From Burkholderia cenocepacia (GTDB taxonomy: Bacteria; Pseudomonadota; Gammaproteobacteria; Burkholderiales; Burkholderiaceae), in the NCBI RefSeq assembly GCF_014211915.1, contig NZ_CP060040.1, positions 496,001 through 560,000 of the forward strand: 64,000 bases of DNA. The letters are read 5' to 3'. The notes beneath the pieces were generated by a model. It saw nothing but the letters and a program-made list of their open reading frames with translations, did not search any database and had not been told where the DNA came from. Position 1 is the first letter of the stretch, and each line of letters opens with the position of its first letter. The position numbers were made by a program, and so were the translations under genes. Of the stretch, positions 53,513 to 62,946 are shown in pieces.

Positions 53513-54664
53513 ATGAACCATCGCGTCACGCAGTTGACCGGGTTGCGCGCCGTCGCGGTCGCGATGGTCGTTGCCGGTCATGCCGAGCATGTGCTGCCCG
53601 GCGGCTATACGGGCTGGTATGCGCCGTTGCGGCTGATCGCCGACGGCCGGCTCGGCGTGCTGATCTTCTTCGTGCTGAGCGGTTTCCTGATCACCAACGT
53701 GCTGCGCGCCGAGTTCGCGCGCACGGGCGGTATCGCGTTGACGTCGTTCTACGTGCGCCGCGCACTGCGGATCTGGCCGGCTTGCTACGTGTATCTCGCG
53801 GCCGTCGCGATCATGGCGTTCGCCGGCGGGTTCGACGTCGATCGCCGGCAGTGGCTCTATGCGGCGCTGCATCTCTGGAATTACTCGGCATGGTTCGGGC
53901 TGACTGGCGACAACGCGCTGCATCCGGACGGCGCGTGGTACCTCGGCCATTTCTGGTCGCTCGCGCTCGAGGAGCAGTTCTACTGGTTCTGGCCGCTGCT
54001 GTTCGTGTTCGGCATCCGGCGCGCCGGCACGCGCTGGCTGGCCGCGTTGATCCTGACCGTGCCGCTGGTGCGCGCCATCACGTATTTCGTTGCGCCGACG
54101 CTGCGCGGCCAGCTCGGGATGATGCTGCACACGGGTGTCGATCCGATCCTGATCGGCTGCTATGCGTCGCTCAACCGCGAACGGCTCGAAGCGTGGATCG
54201 GTTCGTGGCGCGGCGAGGCGCGCATCGTGACGGCGCTCGTCTTCGTCGTGCTGCTCGGCATGCCGCTCGCCGAACACCGGCTCGGCGGCTTCTGGAATGC
54301 GACGTACGGCGTGACGCTTGAAGCCGCGCTGATCGCGATCGTGATCGTCGTGCTGAATTTTCGCGGCGAGTTCTGGTGCGCGCGCTGGCTGCGCGCCGGG
54401 CCGGTGGTGTTCGTCGGCACGATTTCGTTCAGTCTCTATCTGTGGCAGCAGCCTTTTGCGAACCCGGGCCTGCCCGTGCCGCATGGGTTTCCGCTCGGCA
54501 TCGTGTGGGCGCTGATGGCCGCGACCGCCAGCTATTTCGTCGTCGAGAAACCGTTCCTGCGGCTGAAGGATCGCTATACGGCGCGCGAGGCGCGACGCGT
54601 GCGGGACGACGCGTTGCGGATGCCGGCGCCGACCGAGGCGATCGGGCCGAAGGTGGTGGAGTAG
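53513..54664 (+). CDS. Acyltransferase family 3 membrane protein (OafA/YrhL-like)
   Basis: A 383-residue polytopic protein with about ten helices. QLTGLRAVAVAMVVAGHAEH carries the conserved catalytic-type His, then LGVLIFFVLSGFLITNVL, FYVRRALRIWPACYVYL (R-x10-type motif) and HFWSLALEEQFYWFWPLL. Such proteins transfer acetyl or other acyl groups to cell-surface sugars from cytoplasmic acyl-CoA. No sugar genes are adjacent, so the target (O-antigen, exopolysaccharide or glycolipid) is unknown. GGAAACC precedes the ATG at 53513. Confidence 0.88.
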   Translation: MNHRVTQLTGLRAVAVAMVVAGHAEHVLPGGYTGWYAPLRLIADGRLGVLIFFVLSGFLITNVLRAEFARTGGIALTSFYVRRALRIWPACYVYLAAVAIMAFAGGFDVDRRQWLYAALHLWNYSAWFGLTGDNALHPDGAWYLGHFWSLALEEQFYWFWPLLFVFGIRRAGTRWLAALILTVPLVRAITYFVAPTLRGQLGMMLHTGVDPILIGCYASLNRERLEAWIGSWRGEARIVTALVFVVLLGMPLAEHRLGGFWNATYGVTLEAALIAIVIVVLNFRGEFWCARWLRAGPVVFVGTISFSLYLWQQPFANPGLPVPHGFPLGIVWALMAATASYFVVEKPFLRLKDRYTAREARRVRDDALRMPAPTEAIGPKVVE

Positions 54665-54693
54665 GCGGGCGGGGCGGCGTCGCGCCCGCGGCA

Positions 54694-55524
54694 TTACTTG
54701 AAGCGTTGCATCGCGGCCTGCGAATACCAGAAGTTCCGGAACATGTCGATTCCATAGGACTTGCCGTCGTAGTGGACGATCGTGCGCGCCGTGCGCTTGC
54801 CCGTATCCGAGTAATCGCCGTTCTTGCGCTGCGTCTTCGTGATGTGCGCGGTGATCGACAGGTCGGCGAAGCCGTGGCTCGACGTTTTCTCGACGGCGAT
54901 CGTCATGCGGGCCTCTTCGCTGCGCGCATCGCCTGTACCTGGGCCGCAGGCGTCGCCTTCGACGCTGACCCAGCCGTACAGATTCGTGCCGAACACCGAG
55001 CGGATACGGCCGCCTTCACGCACCCACAGTGTCAACTCTTCACTGGTGCTGGCATCCGGGCAACTCGGCCCGCGCGCGCTGCTCGTAAACACAACGCCGA
55101 ACGCGCGCACGTCGGGCGACAGACGGTAGGGCGCCGTGTCGATGCGATAGCTGTTCTCGCCGATCTCCGTCGCCGCATCTTCTTCGACCACCGACCGATC
55201 GGCCGCCACGACCTTGCCGCCTTCGACGAGCGCGACGACCTGCAGCTTTTTGCTTTCGTCCGGGTTCTTGCTCATCGGCAACGAATCGAACGCGACGGCC
55301 GCGATCGTTGTGTCAGGGGCGTTCGGCATGGCCTTGCACGCCGACGCGACGACGAGCCGGTCCGCGTCGCGCGTGGCGATGCGTGCGCTCGCGATGCCGG
55401 CCCAGCGGGCGACGGCCGTGACGGTTTCGTCGTCGCAAGGAGGATTGTCGGCGGCGTGAACAGTAGGAGCGGCGGCCAGCGCGAGCAGTGGGACGAGGCG
55501 AAGGCGTGCGGCCATGGGCATCAT
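54694..55524 (-). CDS. Exported hypothetical protein
   Basis: A 276-residue protein with a Sec signal peptide (ends VHAAD) and a mature part of mixed strands and helices. Several cysteines (PPCDD, ASACKAM, PSCPDAS, GDACGPG) suggest two disulfides. No enzyme motif was seen. The longer frame to 55794 overlaps the next gene region and is rejected because it lacks signal-like sequence; three close ATGs at 55524, 55521 and 55515 are possible starts. It converges with the acyltransferase. Confidence 0.6.
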   Translation of the reverse strand: MMPMAARLRLVPLLALAAAPTVHAADNPPCDDETVTAVARWAGIASARIATRDADRLVVASACKAMPNAPDTTIAAVAFDSLPMSKNPDESKKLQVVALVEGGKVVAADRSVVEEDAATEIGENSYRIDTAPYRLSPDVRAFGVVFTSSARGPSCPDASTSEELTLWVREGGRIRSVFGTNLYGWVSVEGDACGPGTGDARSEEARMTIAVEKTSSHGFADLSITAHITKTQRKNGDYSDTGKRTARTIVHYDGKSYGIDMFRNFWYSQAAMQRFK

Positions 55525-55637
55525 TGAAACAGTGTCGCGGGTTTCAAGGGAGGGCGCTCGCCGGCCTGAAGCCCGCTTTCCGAGCCGCGACGATCGCTCG
55601 TCGCTTTTCGGCGAGGGACGGACATCGCGTGATGCGC

Positions 55638-56210
55638 TCATTGCTTCTGCTTCGCTGCGACAGGTGTATCGCTCGTCTGTAGTCCATGCCGCCGAAGGAC
55701 GATGGAAACGATCGACCACATCTGATTGTTGACTTGCTGAGATAGCGTGGCCATATAGTGCGTCGTATCGCTGTCTCGCATCGCGATCGTCCACCTTTGC
55801 ATGACCGGATCCTGAAGCATTGCGATGAGATGCCGGAGTTCATCGTCCGAGAATCTTGCGTTCTTGATGAAACGTCTTGCCAGAAGCGCCTGCTCGCCGT
55901 ATCCGGATCGGATTTTGTTCGAGATGATTTCATCGACGTCGGCGCGGACGGATTGCCAAGTATTGGCCGGAACATCTGCATTGAATCGCTTGGACGCATC
56001 GATCAGATAACCGGCCATGGTCTTTTCCATGCTGGCAGGATCTCCACGCTCGGTCAGCGCGACCGCTTGATCGATCAGGGCCTCGGTCGCGGCGTCGCTC
56101 TGCGCGGCGTGAGCGTGCCCACTCGGAAAGACGACGAACAGCGATGCCGCGATGACTCCCGCTCGGGAGAAGGCGACACGATTCCTGATCATGGACTTCC
56201 AGTCGTTCAT
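55638..56210 (-). CDS. Exported DUF2059-like hypothetical protein
   Basis: A 190-residue protein with an N-terminal signal (FSRAGVIAASLFVVFPSGHA, cleavage near HAAQ). The mature part is helical. NARFSDDELRHLIAMLQDPV resembles the conserved block of DUF2059 proteins (F..eEL..l..f..sP.). The local GC is lower than in neighbours. The start (ATG 56210) lacks a good ribosome-binding site; 56192 is an alternative. Function unknown, periplasmic. It lies 113 bp upstream of the previous exported gene and may be cotranscribed with it. Confidence 0.55.
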   Translation of the reverse strand: MNDWKSMIRNRVAFSRAGVIAASLFVVFPSGHAHAAQSDAATEALIDQAVALTERGDPASMEKTMAGYLIDASKRFNADVPANTWQSVRADVDEIISNKIRSGYGEQALLARRFIKNARFSDDELRHLIAMLQDPVMQRWTIAMRDSDTTHYMATLSQQVNNQMWSIVSIVLRRHGLQTSDTPVAAKQKQ

Positions 56211-56365
56211 TGTGGGAATTTGCATTGCCCTACACGTTGTGCGGTGAATTAAAAATTCGAGGATGCGTGATGGAGGTGCGACCGCGGGCAAATTCTACAC
56301 ACGATGTCCCATTTGACCGAACCCGAACGCGCTGTCTCACATCCGCCGGGAACCCCGCACAAATG

Positions 56366-56388
56366 AAAAAGGCCCTTGCGGGCCTTTC
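56366..56388 (-). terminator. Rho-independent terminator of the phosphonate operon
   Basis: On the minus strand AAAGGCCC-GCAA-GGGCCTTTTT forms an 8-bp stem with a T run, 24 bp after the phnW-like stop codon. It marks the operon end. Confidence 0.85.
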
Positions 56389-56411
56389 GTCGACGAAGTT
56401 ACAGACAACGC

Positions 56412-57476
56412 TTACCGCGTCAGCGCCGTAAACCCTTCCAGCAACCGCTCGACATCAGCCGCCTGAATCGCGCCCATCGTCGAGATCCGGAACAGTTCCT
56501 TCGACAGCCCGCCTTGCCCCGCGTAAATCACGAAGCCACGCGCCTTCAGTCCGTCGTGCAGCGCTTCATACGTCACACCCTGCGGCAGCCGATACGCACG
56601 CAGCACGACCGACGACGCACCTTCCGGCAGCACCAGCGGCATCCCGCGCGCGGCAAGCCCGGCTTGAGCCTGATCGGCAAGCCCCTTGTAATGCGCATGC
56701 CGCGCACGCCAACCGCCGGCCTCATCAAACTCACGCAGCGCCTCGACGAGCGCGTAATACGCATGTACGGACGGCGTAAACGGCGTATTTCGCTGATCCT
56801 GCAGCTTCGCGAGACGACCGAGATCGAGGTAATACGTACGGCTCGCCGCTTTCGCGAGCGCGCTGCGGCGCACGATCACGAACGCCGCGCCCGGCACGCC
56901 GTGCAGGCACTTGTTCGCGGTCGCGGCAACCGCATCGATGACGCCGCCTGCAAAATCGATCGCTTCCGCGCCGAAGCTGCTGACGCCGTCCACGAGCATC
57001 TTCACGCCGCGCGCACGGCACACTTCTGCAATCGCGCCGAGATCGTTCAGCCGGCCCGTCGTCGTTTCATGATGGATCACCGCGACGTGCGAATACCCAC
57101 CCGCATCGAGCTTCGCCCCGATCTGCGCGAGATCGGGCGCCTGCATCCATTCATGCTTCAACACGTCATGCGCGATGCCGTACTGCGTGGCGATCTGCGT
57201 GATCCGCTCGCCGTACACGCCGTTCTCGATCACGAGCAGCTTGCCGTCCTGCGGCACGAGCGCCGCGATCATGCTTTCGACGGCAGCCGTGCCCGAGCCC
57301 GTCATCAGCACGGCGGCCCATTCGGCCGGATCGAGTTCGTACGCGGCGACGAGGCGCGCGCGCGCTTCGTCCTGCAGGTCGAAGAATTCGCTTTCGCGAT
57401 GGCACAGATCGGGTTGCAGCAGGCTGCGGCGCACGCGTTCGGAGAGCGTGACCGGGCCGGGGTTCAGCAGCAGCAT
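56412..57476 (-). CDS. phnW: 2-aminoethylphosphonate transaminase (PhnW/AepZ type)
   Basis: A 354-residue PLP aminotransferase (class V fold). LNPGPVTLSERVRRSLL is the typical opening, LMTGSGTAAVESMIAAL binds phosphate, and the PLP Lys is in ATANKCLHGVPG (about 190). It interconverts phosphonoacetaldehyde and 2-aminoethylphosphonate (AEP). PhnW normally serves degradation, but here it is cotranscribed with PEP mutase and phosphonopyruvate decarboxylase and so should work in AEP synthesis. The ATG at 57476 overlaps the decarboxylase stop by 1 base (TGATG). Confidence 0.9.
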   Translation of the reverse strand: MLLLNPGPVTLSERVRRSLLQPDLCHRESEFFDLQDEARARLVAAYELDPAEWAAVLMTGSGTAAVESMIAALVPQDGKLLVIENGVYGERITQIATQYGIAHDVLKHEWMQAPDLAQIGAKLDAGGYSHVAVIHHETTTGRLNDLGAIAEVCRARGVKMLVDGVSSFGAEAIDFAGGVIDAVAATANKCLHGVPGAAFVIVRRSALAKAASRTYYLDLGRLAKLQDQRNTPFTPSVHAYYALVEALREFDEAGGWRARHAHYKGLADQAQAGLAARGMPLVLPEGASSVVLRAYRLPQGVTYEALHDGLKARGFVIYAGQGGLSKELFRISTMGAIQAADVERLLEGFTALTR

Positions 57477-58657
57477 CAATGGGCTCCTTCAACGTGGGCT
57501 TCGGTCTGCGCGGCGCCGATGTGCCGCATCAGACGGGTCTTGACCTCGACCGGCGTGACGGTCGGGCGGGGCAGGCCGTCGGGTACGCCCGTGCGGATCG
57601 CCACGCGAACGAATTGCGCACCGTCACTCGTTGCGGCGAGCGTCGCATCGAGCACGTCGAGCGTATCGCCTTCGACCGCCGACGCGTAGCCGCACGCGGC
57701 CGCGACACCCGCGAACGACACGTGCTGCGACACCGTCGCCTGGCCGCCCGTCGATTCGTGCGCGCCGTTGTCGAGCAGCACGTGCGTGAGATTGGCCGGG
57801 CCGTAGGTGCCGAGCGTCGCGAACACGCCCATGCGCATCAGCGCGGCGCCGTCGCCGTCGACGGCCACCACGTGCAGGTCGGGGCGCGCGAGCGCGAGGC
57901 CGAGCGCGAGCGGCGTCACGCAGCCCATCGAGCCGACCATGTACAGCTGGTTCGGGCGATCGTCGAGTGCGTAGAGCTCGCGACCGCAGAAACCGGTCGA
58001 CGCGAGCACGACGGTCGAATCGACCGGCGTATGCGCGATCACGCGCTGCAGCGCGTCGTGACGGGTCGGCCACGCGTCGGTCGATGCGGCGTGCGACGCC
58101 GATTGCGCGGCGACGTGCGCACGCGGCTTCGCGGCCGGGTTCGCCTTCAGCTCATACGGCGCGACGCTGCCTTTCTGCATCACGAGCGCGTACGGGCGGC
58201 CCGTTTCGTCCATGTGCGCGATCGCGCGGTCGAGTGCCGGGCCGACCTGTTCGGGGTCGGTCGGGAACGTCTCCCACGGGATCTCCATCGTGTCGAGCAT
58301 CGCGGGCGTGATCGGGCCCATCAGTGCGTGCTGCGGCTCGTCGGCCACGCCCGGCTGGCCGCGCCACGTGACGATCAGCAGTTGCGGCAGGCGGAACGTC
58401 CACGTGAGCGACGTGAGCGGGCTCACCGCGTTGCCGAGGCCCGAGTTCTGCATCATCGCGATCCCGCGCTTGCCGCCGAGCGTCGCGCCCGCGATCAGCG
58501 CGACCGCGTCGCCTTCGTTCGCGGCCGACACATAGTGCAGCGTCGGGTCCTGCAACACGTAATTGATGAACGGCGTCAGGTACGAGCAGGGCACGCCCGC
58601 GTACCAGTCGAAGCCGCGTTCGCGCGCGGCTTCGACGAACTGGGCCGCTTCGATCAT
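57476..58657 (-). CDS. aepY: Phosphonopyruvate decarboxylase
   Basis: A 393-residue thiamine-diphosphate enzyme converting phosphonopyruvate to phosphonoacetaldehyde, the step that makes C-P bond formation irreversible. The N-terminal domain has the Glu in [15 protein letters not shown]; the C-terminal domain has the TPP/Mg motif [14 protein letters not shown] ending at [14 protein letters not shown]. Usual length. It overlaps aepX by 4 bp (ATGA), so the two products are made together. Confidence 0.93.
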   Translation of the reverse strand: MIEAAQFVEAARERGFDWYAGVPCSYLTPFINYVLQDPTLHYVSAANEGDAVALIAGATLGGKRGIAMMQNSGLGNAVSPLTSLTWTFRLPQLLIVTWRGQPGVADEPQHALMGPITPAMLDTMEIPWETFPTDPEQVGPALDRAIAHMDETGRPYALVMQKGSVAPYELKANPAAKPRAHVAAQSASHAASTDAWPTRHDALQRVIAHTPVDSTVVLASTGFCGRELYALDDRPNQLYMVGSMGCVTPLALGLALARPDLHVVAVDGDGAALMRMGVFATLGTYGPANLTHVLLDNGAHESTGGQATVSQHVSFAGVAAACGYASAVEGDTLDVLDATLAATSDGAQFVRVAIRTGVPDGLPRPTVTPVEVKTRLMRHIGAAQTEAHVEGAH

Positions 58658-60339
58658 TGCGCGCCCCCGTTGCCGGTGCCCGGTTCCGACAGCGGCGTCT
58701 GGCCGTGCGCGAAGTCGCCCGCGCGGCGGAAGTCTTCCAGATCGTTGACGCCGCGCCAGTGGCCGTGCACGTACTGCACCTCGATCTTCTCGCCGGCGGC
58801 GATCAGTTCGTTCAGCAGCGACGGAATGTCGAGCGTGTCGAAATCAGGACGCGCCTGCAGCGTCGCGAGCATCGCCTTCAGGCGATCGACGCCCGCGCCG
58901 CGCACGTTCAGCAGGCCGATCCAGCGGCCGTGCGGCGTGCCCGTGGCGACGTCGCTCGACACGCGTTGCAGGTAGGTCTTCTGGCCGAACAGGCCGCGAT
59001 CGTCGGCCGCCGAGCAGAGGGCGAAGTCGCGCACGCTCTGGTTGGTCTCGGTGAGCGACGAATCGACCACCACGCTGAACTCGGCCTCGCTCTCCGCGAG
59101 GTCGCGCACGATGTAGCTGCGGAACAGCAGGTCGCCGTACGAGATCACGGTGTCGCCGGTCAGGCGTTCGGCCGCGCAGGCGAGCGACGCGAGCTCGCCC
59201 GTTTCCGCGTGGCGTTCGTTGACGACGAGCTTGATGCCCGACGTGTCGATCGCGTCGGCGCGATAGCCGCCGACCACGGTGATGTCGTTCACGCCGTGCG
59301 TCTTGAAGCCGTCGACGAGCCAGCGCAGCAGCGGCTTGCCGGCGACCGGCAGCATGACCTTCGGCTTGTCTTCGGTCACGGCTTCGAGGCCCTTGCCGCG
59401 GCTCGCGGCGAGCACGATCGCGGCATTCGACGCGCGCGACGACGACGACAGGTAGATCCGCTCGGCGGCCGAGTACTCGTCGGCGTCCTGCAGGCGGAAG
59501 ATCTCGTTGACCGATGCCACGCGGTCCTCGACGTTGATCAGCGTTTCGCTCTCGTGGATCTCGCGCGCGGTCGCCTGCATCGCGGATGCCGACGCGCGGA
59601 TCAGGTGGTTCGCCCAGATCACGGTGCTGATGCCGGCCTGGCGGAACACGTCGGTCGGCGTGCTGTAGTACTTGGTCGGCACGATCACGAGCGGTGCCTT
59701 GCCGCTCCATTCACGTGCGAACTGCAGGATCTCGTCGGGGCGCGACAGCTTGCTGTGAATCAGGATCGCGTCGGCGCCCGCTTCCGCATACGCGTTCGCG
59801 CGGCGCAGCGCCTCGTCCATCCCCCAGCCTGCGATCAGCGCCTCGACGCGCGCGACGATCGAGAAGTCGGGATCGGTCTGCGAATCCTTGCCGGCCTTGA
59901 TCTTGCCGCAGAACTCGTCGATTTCCGCGAGCGGCTGGCGCTCGCCGCCGATGAAGCTGTTCGTCTTCGGGAACTGCTTGTCCTCGATGCACACGCCCGC
60001 GATGCCGCGCTGTTCGAGCTTCTTCACGAGGCGGCGCACGTTGTTGAAGTTGCCGTAGCCGGTGTCGCCGTCGAGCAGGATCGGCAGGTCGCTCGCGTCG
60101 GCCATGAATTCGAGCACGTCGACGACCTGGGTCCAGCTCGCTTCGTTGTTGTCGCGCACGCCGAACTGCGCGGAGATCGCGAGGCCCGAGGCCCAGATGC
60201 CCTTGAAGCCGGCCTCGCGGACGATCCGCGCGGACAGGCCGTTGTGCGCTTCCATCAGGAATTCGAGATCGCTGCTGACGAGCATGCGGCGTAGGCGCGC
60301 GCTGCGTGATTCGGTGAAGTTGGGTTCGCGTGCGTTCAT
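58654..60339 (-). CDS. aepX: PEP mutase fused to a nucleotidyltransferase domain
   Basis: A 561-residue two-domain protein. Residues 1-~300 are phosphoenolpyruvate mutase: [10 protein letters not shown] and the diagnostic [10 protein letters not shown] (119-128) separate it from isocitrate-lyase relatives. Residues ~320-555 are a nucleotidyltransferase domain starting [20 protein letters not shown] with [15 protein letters not shown], similar to PntC-type CTP:phosphonate cytidylyltransferases. The first domain makes phosphonopyruvate from PEP; the second could activate the final phosphonate as a CMP ester. The ATG at 60339 overlaps the previous gene by 4 bp (ATGA). Confidence 0.92.
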   Translation of the reverse strand: MNAREPNFTESRSARLRRMLVSSDLEFLMEAHNGLSARIVREAGFKGIWASGLAISAQFGVRDNNEASWTQVVDVLEFMADASDLPILLDGDTGYGNFNNVRRLVKKLEQRGIAGVCIEDKQFPKTNSFIGGERQPLAEIDEFCGKIKAGKDSQTDPDFSIVARVEALIAGWGMDEALRRANAYAEAGADAILIHSKLSRPDEILQFAREWSGKAPLVIVPTKYYSTPTDVFRQAGISTVIWANHLIRASASAMQATAREIHESETLINVEDRVASVNEIFRLQDADEYSAAERIYLSSSSRASNAAIVLAASRGKGLEAVTEDKPKVMLPVAGKPLLRWLVDGFKTHGVNDITVVGGYRADAIDTSGIKLVVNERHAETGELASLACAAERLTGDTVISYGDLLFRSYIVRDLAESEAEFSVVVDSSLTETNQSVRDFALCSAADDRGLFGQKTYLQRVSSDVATGTPHGRWIGLLNVRGAGVDRLKAMLATLQARPDFDTLDIPSLLNELIAAGEKIEVQYVHGHWRGVNDLEDFRRAGDFAHGQTPLSEPGTGNGGAQ

Positions 60340-61103
60340 CGTGCGGCTCCGGCGGTGGTGCGTTGAATCAGGGGAAGAATGTCTTGCGTCGCGCGTGCGA
60401 CGTCGTTCGGGAAATCGATCTCGATCCACGGCAAGCCGGTGACGTCGGCGACGTCGAACGAATGGCCGCCTTCGAGCAGCAGGTCGCGCACGGCTTCCTC
60501 GTGCGGCATGTTCGCGCGGCCGCTGTCGACGTAGCCCGCGACGAGGGTCGCGAGGCGGCGCGCGGTGCCTTCGGTGAAGCGGAAGAAGCCGACCGATTCG
60601 CCGATCGTGTCGTAGTCGAGGTCGATCGCGAGCTGCTTGCGCAGCTCGACCGGCACGCCGTTCTTCAGGCACAGCTTGACGGGTTCGTCGCCGGCCTCGA
60701 AGTCGCGGTCGATCAGCAGGCGGTCGACCGACTTGTCGGCGTCGGCCACCAGCGCGTGCAGGATGTTCTCGTCGTACAGCACGTCCGCGTCCATCAGCAG
60801 CACGTCGCCGCCGCGTGTCATCGCATCGGCGACGGTATGCACGGTCAGCACGCTGCCGAGGTCGTAGCGGTCGTTGATCACGATCTCGGCGGTGCGGCCG
60901 AGGCGCTTCAGTTCCTGCTCGACCTTCTCGTGCTGGAAGCCGAGCCCGAGCACGATTTCATCGACGCCCGCGGCGTCGAGCACGCGCAGATGGCGCTCGA
61001 GCAGCGACACGTCGTCGAAGCGCAGCAGGCACTTCGGGAACTGCGCCTCGGGCGGTTGTTGCAGGCGCAAGCCGAGGCCTGCCGCAAGAATGATGGCTCG
61101 CAT
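60336..61103 (-). CDS. Nucleotidyltransferase (phosphocholine cytidylyltransferase-like)
   Basis: A 255-residue sugar-nucleotide-type nucleotidyltransferase. [15 protein letters not shown] with FPKCLLRF is the NTP-binding signature, [14 protein letters not shown] holds metal-binding acids, and [14 protein letters not shown] is typical of phosphocholine/phosphoethanolamine cytidylyltransferase-like members. GGAGAACCC precedes ATG 61103. It is a second NTP transferase besides the aepX C-terminal domain, so two activated head groups, or one head group and one acceptor, may be made. Confidence 0.85.
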   Translation of the reverse strand: MRAIILAAGLGLRLQQPPEAQFPKCLLRFDDVSLLERHLRVLDAAGVDEIVLGLGFQHEKVEQELKRLGRTAEIVINDRYDLGSVLTVHTVADAMTRGGDVLLMDADVLYDENILHALVADADKSVDRLLIDRDFEAGDEPVKLCLKNGVPVELRKQLAIDLDYDTIGESVGFFRFTEGTARRLATLVAGYVDSGRANMPHEEAVRDLLLEGGHSFDVADVTGLPWIEIDFPNDVARATQDILPLIQRTTAGAAR

Positions 61104-61138
61104 GGGTTCTCCAACCAAAAAGCCGGCGATCTGAACGA

Positions 61139-62140
61139 TCAGTCGGCGAGCGGCTGCGGCGCACGGCGCCGCTGCCAGTTTCTTTCACTGAAATGCAGAT
61201 AGAGCAGGCCGGGCAGGCCGAGCGCGAGTTCGCGCGCGCGCTTCGCGAGCGACAGCGCGAGCGCCGCGTCGGGCGGCAAGCCGACCAGCGGCGCGAGCAG
61301 CAGGTAGCCGCCTTCCTGCGCACCGAGCGAGCCCGGGATCGCGAAGGCCGCGCCGCGAATCGCCTGGCCGACGCTTTCGAGCAGCAGCGCGTCGAGCCAG
61401 CTCACCGGATGCCCGAGGAAGTGCAGCGCGAGCCACACTTCCGCGGTGCCGACGATCCAGCCGGCGAGACTCAACGCGAAGGTCTTCGCGACCTTCGCGC
61501 GATCGCGGTACAGCGCGCCGACCGCGTCGTCGATCGCATCGGCGCGCGTGGCCAGCGACGACCAGTCGCGCGGGCCGAGCAGCTTCGACGCGAGGCGCAG
61601 GCCGCGGCCGAACAGCCCGCGCCGCTGCGCCGCGTAGAACGCGACGGCGAGCGCGCCGAGCACGCCGGTGGCGATCAGCGCGGGCGTGCGCAGATACGCG
61701 ACCGATTCGTGCGTCGCATACAGGCTGAACGCGGCGATGCCGATCAGCGCGAATGCCATCTGCGAGAGCGCCTGCATCGTCGTGCTGACGGTCACGGCGG
61801 CGGCCGCGTCGGCCATCCGCGTGCCGCGCTGCGCGAGGTGGCGTACCATCAGCACCGGGCCGCCGATCTGCCCGGCGGGCAGCAGGCTGTTCACCGATTC
61901 GCCGACCCAGCGGGCGCGCAGCGCGTTGCCGAGTTCGGCGCCCGGCTGCCCGCGGCGGAACATCACGGAGATCGCGACCGCATCGATCGCGAGCGGCACG
62001 ACGTGGAACGCCGCGACGAGCGCGAGGCCCCAGCCGGCCGCGAGGAACGTGGATGCGACCGCGCCGACGCCCTGCCAGGCCAGCAGTGCGATGAAGAGTG
62101 CGGTCCCGAGGGACAGCAGGATGAGGCCCGCGCGTGTCAT
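61139..62140 (-). CDS. Lysylphosphatidylglycerol-synthase-TM / UPF0104 family membrane protein
   Basis: A 333-residue protein with about eight hydrophobic helices. NSLLPAGQIGGPVLMVRHLA and RGAAFAIPGSLGAQEGGYLLL are hallmarks of the UPF0104/HpnL/AglD group, integral membrane proteins linked to lipid modification or transbilayer movement. There is no soluble catalytic domain, so it may move the product lipid across the membrane. The ATG at 62140 overlaps the oxygenase stop by 4 bp (ATGA). The gap to the NTP transferase is 35 bp. Confidence 0.8.
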   Translation of the reverse strand: MTRAGLILLSLGTALFIALLAWQGVGAVASTFLAAGWGLALVAAFHVVPLAIDAVAISVMFRRGQPGAELGNALRARWVGESVNSLLPAGQIGGPVLMVRHLAQRGTRMADAAAAVTVSTTMQALSQMAFALIGIAAFSLYATHESVAYLRTPALIATGVLGALAVAFYAAQRRGLFGRGLRLASKLLGPRDWSSLATRADAIDDAVGALYRDRAKVAKTFALSLAGWIVGTAEVWLALHFLGHPVSWLDALLLESVGQAIRGAAFAIPGSLGAQEGGYLLLAPLVGLPPDAALALSLAKRARELALGLPGLLYLHFSERNWQRRRAPQPLAD

Positions 62141-62946
62141 GACCCGCTCGTGCGTCGCGTCGCCAGTTGCTTGAACACCTGGCGGAAACCGAAATACGCG
62201 ATCGCGTCCTTCATGTTCGAGATGAAGCGCTTCCACGGCCGCATGCCGGGGTTCGTCACGTATTCGAACGTGAGCGATACGCGCATCTCGTTCTGGCCGA
62301 GCGGCGTGATGCGGTGGCGCAGCTTGTCGCCGTCGAACAGCACGATGCCGCCGTCGGCGATCTGCACGGAGCCCGGTTCGTCGGCGACGTCCGGGTTGCG
62401 CGTATGCAGCTCGTAGTCGAGCCGGCACGACGATTCGTCGATCACGCCGATCAGCAGCGTGTAGCGCCGGCCGTCGTAGTACGACGTGTCGTAGTGCCAG
62501 CCGATGTGGTCGCCGGGCTTCGTGTAGTAATACAGCGCGTACGCGTGCGGATCGTCGGCCGGCGACAGCATCAGCTTGTCGCCGGTGATCTTCTCGAGGA
62601 AGGAGATGAGTGCCTTCGAGCGATACAGCTCGGCGATGTAGGGTGCCTGCTCGTCGATCGTATGGCGGCTGACGCTGCCGCCCTGCTTGTGGCCGGGCAG
62701 GTAATTGCGGTTCAGGCCGGCCTGCATCGCGCGGGCAGCGTTCGCCAGCTTCGCGTGCGCGTCGGCCGGCAGGAAGGCGTCGAGATAGAGGAACGAGCCC
62801 TGGCGCGTGTAGTCGCCGCGCAGGCGGTCGAGGTCGAGCTGGCCGACGCAGTCGGCCACGGTGCGATCGGGATCAGCCGCGGCCGCGCGCACGGGCGCGG
62901 GGCGTGCCGGGCTCAGCACGGAATCGTCGCGCGTGCTAGGAGTCAT
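62137..62946 (-). CDS. 2OG-Fe(II) oxygenase, HalD/BesD-like, HxD type
   Basis: A 269-residue non-haem iron dioxygenase. The ligand triad is H151 and D153 in GWHYDTSYYDG and H211 in DKLRHRITPL, with R222 for 2-oxoglutarate. The fold-specific text (DPHAYALYYYTKPGDHIGWH) resembles HalD/BesD halogenases, but those lose the Asp (HxG), so this one should hydroxylate. In the operon it may add a hydroxyl to AEP, the acyl chain or the lipid product. Start ATG 62946 overlaps the phosphotransferase stop by 4 bp. Confidence 0.82.
   Translation of the reverse strand: MTPSTRDDSVLSPARPAPVRAAAADPDRTVADCVGQLDLDRLRGDYTRQGSFLYLDAFLPADAHAKLANAARAMQAGLNRNYLPGHKQGGSVSRHTIDEQAPYIAELYRSKALISFLEKITGDKLMLSPADDPHAYALYYYTKPGDHIGWHYDTSYYDGRRYTLLIGVIDESSCRLDYELHTRNPDVADEPGSVQIADGGIVLFDGDKLRHRITPLGQNEMRVSLTFEYVTNPGMRPWKRFISNMKDAIAYFGFRQVFKQLATRRTSGS

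Noticed and set aside
56412..57476. Phosphonate degradation role for PhnW
   Set aside because: There is no phnX, and the gene is coupled to aepY and aepX, which make phosphonates.
62137..62946. Halogenase
   Set aside because: The facial triad is HxD, while radical halogenases have Gly or Ala at the Asp position.
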